This document shows, piece after piece, positions 61,511-64,000 of a stretch of DNA of 64,000 bases. The notes below the pieces were generated by a model. It made no database searches, was not told the DNA's origin, and saw only the letters and a list, made by a program, of their open reading frames with translations. Source of the stretch: Cryptomeria japonica (lineage: Eukaryota > Streptophyta > Pinopsida > Cupressales > Cupressaceae); NCBI RefSeq assembly GCF_030272615.1, contig NC_081406.1:234538396-234602395 (forward strand). The letters are read 5' to 3'. Position numbers and translations under genes: made by a program. Position 1 is the first letter of the stretch. Every line of letters starts with the position of its first letter.

Positions 61511-62015
61511 TAGGACTTAACGTAATCCTCAATATATTTTATTATTTTGTTAAGAGGTTGTTGAAGTACAATATTTGCCTCCATTTTAAAATCCAAATAA
61601 GTACTTTTACCCTCATAGCTATTTCATTGTCTACTAAGTTAAATTAGTGAATATAATTATATAATGAGAAACAAAATAGAGGGAGTGAATCATAACATGC
61701 AAGAGATGAAATGGAACATGTTGCAAGGTCTTATCATCTCACCTCCAATAGGTTTCCACAATAGTGTCATCTATACATAAGTATCTATTTGTGAAATATT
61801 TATGTTCCTAAGGCTAAGTGAATCTTACTTTTATTGTAATGAAAAAATAGAATAAATTTTAGTACACTTTGATCTTTAAGGAAGGAAAAGGGTAATGCCA
61901 TATCTCAAGTTGAAATATATTCTGAGGCTATTGCATGGATTTTAAGTCTGTTATATGCCTTTTATAGAAAAATAACATAACATAATATAGTAATAAAATA
62001 ATACTAGAGAAGGTT
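61511..62015. other. AT-rich stretch, nothing recognised
   Basis: No coding sequence or repeat was recognised. Confidence 0.4.
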
Positions 62016-62417
62016 TTGCTAAGCATTGATAAATATTTGACAATTCATAACATGATGCATTATATTCGTACTCCTTGCTTTCGAATTATCACAATTTGGA
62101 CTGAAAACTTTAGGGATCTAAGAGTTACTATTGTCCGAAGAAGTGTCCAATTTCTCAAATGCCTAATAGGGTTCGTGGATGATAGTCTAATTGGCTTCAA
62201 CATTATTGGTGACAATGTAGATCAAACAAAGGATTGGGTGGTGGATTATAAATATATGGAAAGTTTAAATGTCAAAAATGATGTGGAATCGACTACAAGC
62301 TCGAGTGAGGTGGTTGGCATGCAGGAAGGTGTTGTGGATCTTGTTGTGGTGGCCTCTCCTTCGTCTGGTTCTATGGCCTTCTTTCCTATTTTTCCCTCTA
62401 GACATGCGATGGATTGA
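62016..62417 (+). other. Open frame of 133 codons, doubtful
   Basis: The only uninterrupted ORF above 110 codons in this part. The middle (FLKCLIGFVDDSLIGFNIIG) is reasonably protein-like, and the end is Val/Ser-rich. There are no known motifs and no clear promoter. It could be an eroded retroelement part. I give it little weight. Confidence 0.2.
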
Positions 62418-63867
62418 CAAGTTCCAAGGTTCCCCTATTTATTTTTTTATCAATTTCATGATACAGACTCCTCTTTTCATAGGCTTTATGTAAGTCTTTT
62501 TATAGCATGTTTTATAATGTCAAGACTCTTAGTTGGTTTAAATCATCTTTGTTTGAAGTATTTGTGTTGTGGTTTTCAAATTTGTGATTTGTTATTCTCA
62601 TGACAAATTATTTGGTCCCCTATTGATGAGACAGTTTTGGTCCTTCTTCGTTATGACTTTTATAGTCTCCTTGAAAATCATAATCCCAACATTTAAAATC
62701 CATATTACTTTAATATATTTGGTCCTTGGCCTTTTATTGAGAAAAGACAAATAATATTAATGATAAATAAAATATAATAAAAGTGATTATAATATAAGAT
62801 GATATCATATAAGGTCAACTTTAGAAAATAGCACTAGAAACATATAAATTATCTTTGTAGCCAAGAACAAATGCATATATTAAACAACGTCAAATATTTG
62901 CAATTTTAAAATTTCCATAAATTCACTGTTTCGAATTCATGACATATCGACCCTTCATGCCTAGATAGATCGTAAAATCTTTCTTCAGTTTCTTATGAAC
63001 AAATTTCTTGTGTAATGTTTTAGAGGAAGCTAAAATGAGTTTTTATAAAATTGATGTTGCAATCCCTTGGAATTGGCACTTGCTTTTGATTCCAACTTAT
63101 TATTGAATGGATGTTGATCAAAAAACGAAGAAGTGAAACATTACATTAATAGGAATTTTTGAAAACAACATGAACAATCCACCTAGGCTTTCACAAATAC
63201 AAGCAAAAAATTCAAACCAAAAGTTTGAATATGTCATCTAAATTTTGTTTCACACAATAATTTTTCTGAAGTAAGCCATATGTGAATATGAAAGATGAAT
63301 ACTTTATACTTGAGATGATTTACATATTTCAACAACAGTAATCTAATTTTGATATTAAATAATTTATACATTCAATTATAAACCTTCTTTCAAATTATAT
63401 AAATTACTACCAAAATAATCATTGCATCTCACTTAAGTGCAAGCACTAGTTTAATTGTTATTTTCCTAATATTTGATTCCCTACGTAAATTACATTTCCA
63501 GTCATTATAAAATGTACATTTTGAATTTTAATGTTAATTTCTTTACAGTAAATATATGTAAAGAAGATTTTGTTCTCTCTAAAGGACTTTTATTTTCGTT
63601 TCAACGACATGCTTCTTCAATGAACTTGCTAGAGAGGCGAGAATAAATCAAAGCATAATTATATATAAAGATATACAATTTGAGATTATATTGAACCAGA
63701 AACCAGTCCAATCTATGGTATCCCAGGTAAAGCTTAATAATCGAACAGGGGATTGATAAAAATAGAACAGTAGTACGGCGCCTCATAGAGAAGAACTTCC
63801 TTTTCTACTGACCTAAAAGATCTCAGACAAAATCTACCATTGACGATTCACAAGGGAGAAAAACATA
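62418..63867. other. AT-rich stretch before the right-edge gene
   Basis: No ORF with support. The part just below 63867 would be 3' UTR of the gene fragment at the right edge if that call is correct. Confidence 0.4.
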
Positions 63868-63999
63868 TTATTCATTGTATAAAGCGGGGTTGACGATGAC
63901 ATATGCCTCCATCTTCTTAAACAAAGCGGTGAGCTGGGCCTTCATCGGCTCAACCATTGCTTCATCCTGACAAACGCCAGGGTGAGTCTCAAAGTTCCA
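63868..63999 (-). CDS. C-terminal exon of a possible host gene (partial)
   Basis: The minus strand, entering from the right edge, reads WNFETHPGVCQDEAMVEPM, then KAQLTALFKKMEAYVIVNPALYNE and TAA (63868-63870). The codons use C and G at third positions far more than the surrounding DNA. The segment has no lesion, and the amino-acid composition is that of a normal soluble protein with an amphipathic helix. I do not recognise the family. The gene continues beyond the window. It is the only candidate non-transposon gene here; the evidence is short (43 codons), so confidence is moderate. Confidence 0.5.
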   Translation of the reverse strand, partial: WNFETHPGVCQDEAMVEPMKAQLTALFKKMEAYVIVNPALYNE

Positions 64000-64000
64000 G

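Noticed and set aside
62016-62493. Two overlapping plus-strand ORFs as a real gene
   Set aside because: No motif, no neighbouring exon and typical AT-rich flanks; kept only as a doubtful ORF.

Overview
The window looks like plant nuclear DNA from a species with a large, repeat-swollen genome. A gymnosperm is my best guess, but this is inference only, because no conserved host gene is complete here. Nearly everything to about 57 kb is decayed LTR retrotransposon. Boundaries below come from TG...CA ends, paired LTRs, target-site duplications (TSDs), initiator-Met primer-binding sites (PBS) and polypurine tracts (PPT). Protein families were recognised by eye from motifs.

Layout. (1) Element D (minus, 1-33544, its left LTR cut by the window edge) is a gag-only, non-autonomous element. 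Its interior was split by a Ty1/copia tandem A/B (893-21581) and its right LTR by element E (24858-31753, minus). A/B has three LTRs and two internal regions (LTR-int-LTR-int-LTR) inside one pair of ACTTA TSDs. Its first copy (A) also holds a solo LTR of another copia family (G, 4480-10722, minus), itself split by an insert H (4589-9483) with 9-bp flanking repeats and an unrecognised ORF. A further 994-bp terminal-inverted-repeat element (11317-12310) sits in A. The nest is therefore four levels deep: D > A/B > G > H. (2) Element C (34070-40295, plus) is a copia element with ATATT TSDs and a 5' LTR cut by a deletion. It is the same family as solo LTR G. (3) Element F (40720-48073, minus) is a relative of E whose outer LTR is broken and abuts an antisense LTR fragment of family I. 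(4) Element I (49387-57222, plus, CATCT TSDs) has gypsy-like gag and a protease-like segment but no polymerase. (5) 57.2-64 kb holds remnants of a coiled-coil protein family in opposite orientations, an RNase H-like fragment, AT-rich sequence with nothing recognisable, and at the very right edge the C-terminal 43 codons of a possible genuine host gene.

How the parts fit. A, B and C are copia elements whose gag-protease-integrase-RT-RNase H order is still readable, so they are degraded autonomous types. D, E and F have the same initiator-Met PBS, similar PPTs and a similar pyrimidine-rich box near the LTR 3' end, but carry no integrase, RT or RNase H. They look like dependents of Sirevirus-like copia elements. 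E and F each have two ORFs: a coiled-coil/zinc-knuckle gag, and a second long ORF of a family I do not recognise that occupies the place of pol. That two-ORF, pol-less architecture, seen in two independently inserted families, is the most interesting item in the window. Apart from the right-edge fragment, essentially all reading frames contain stops or shifts. The main exception is the 424-residue gag of F, which is intact.
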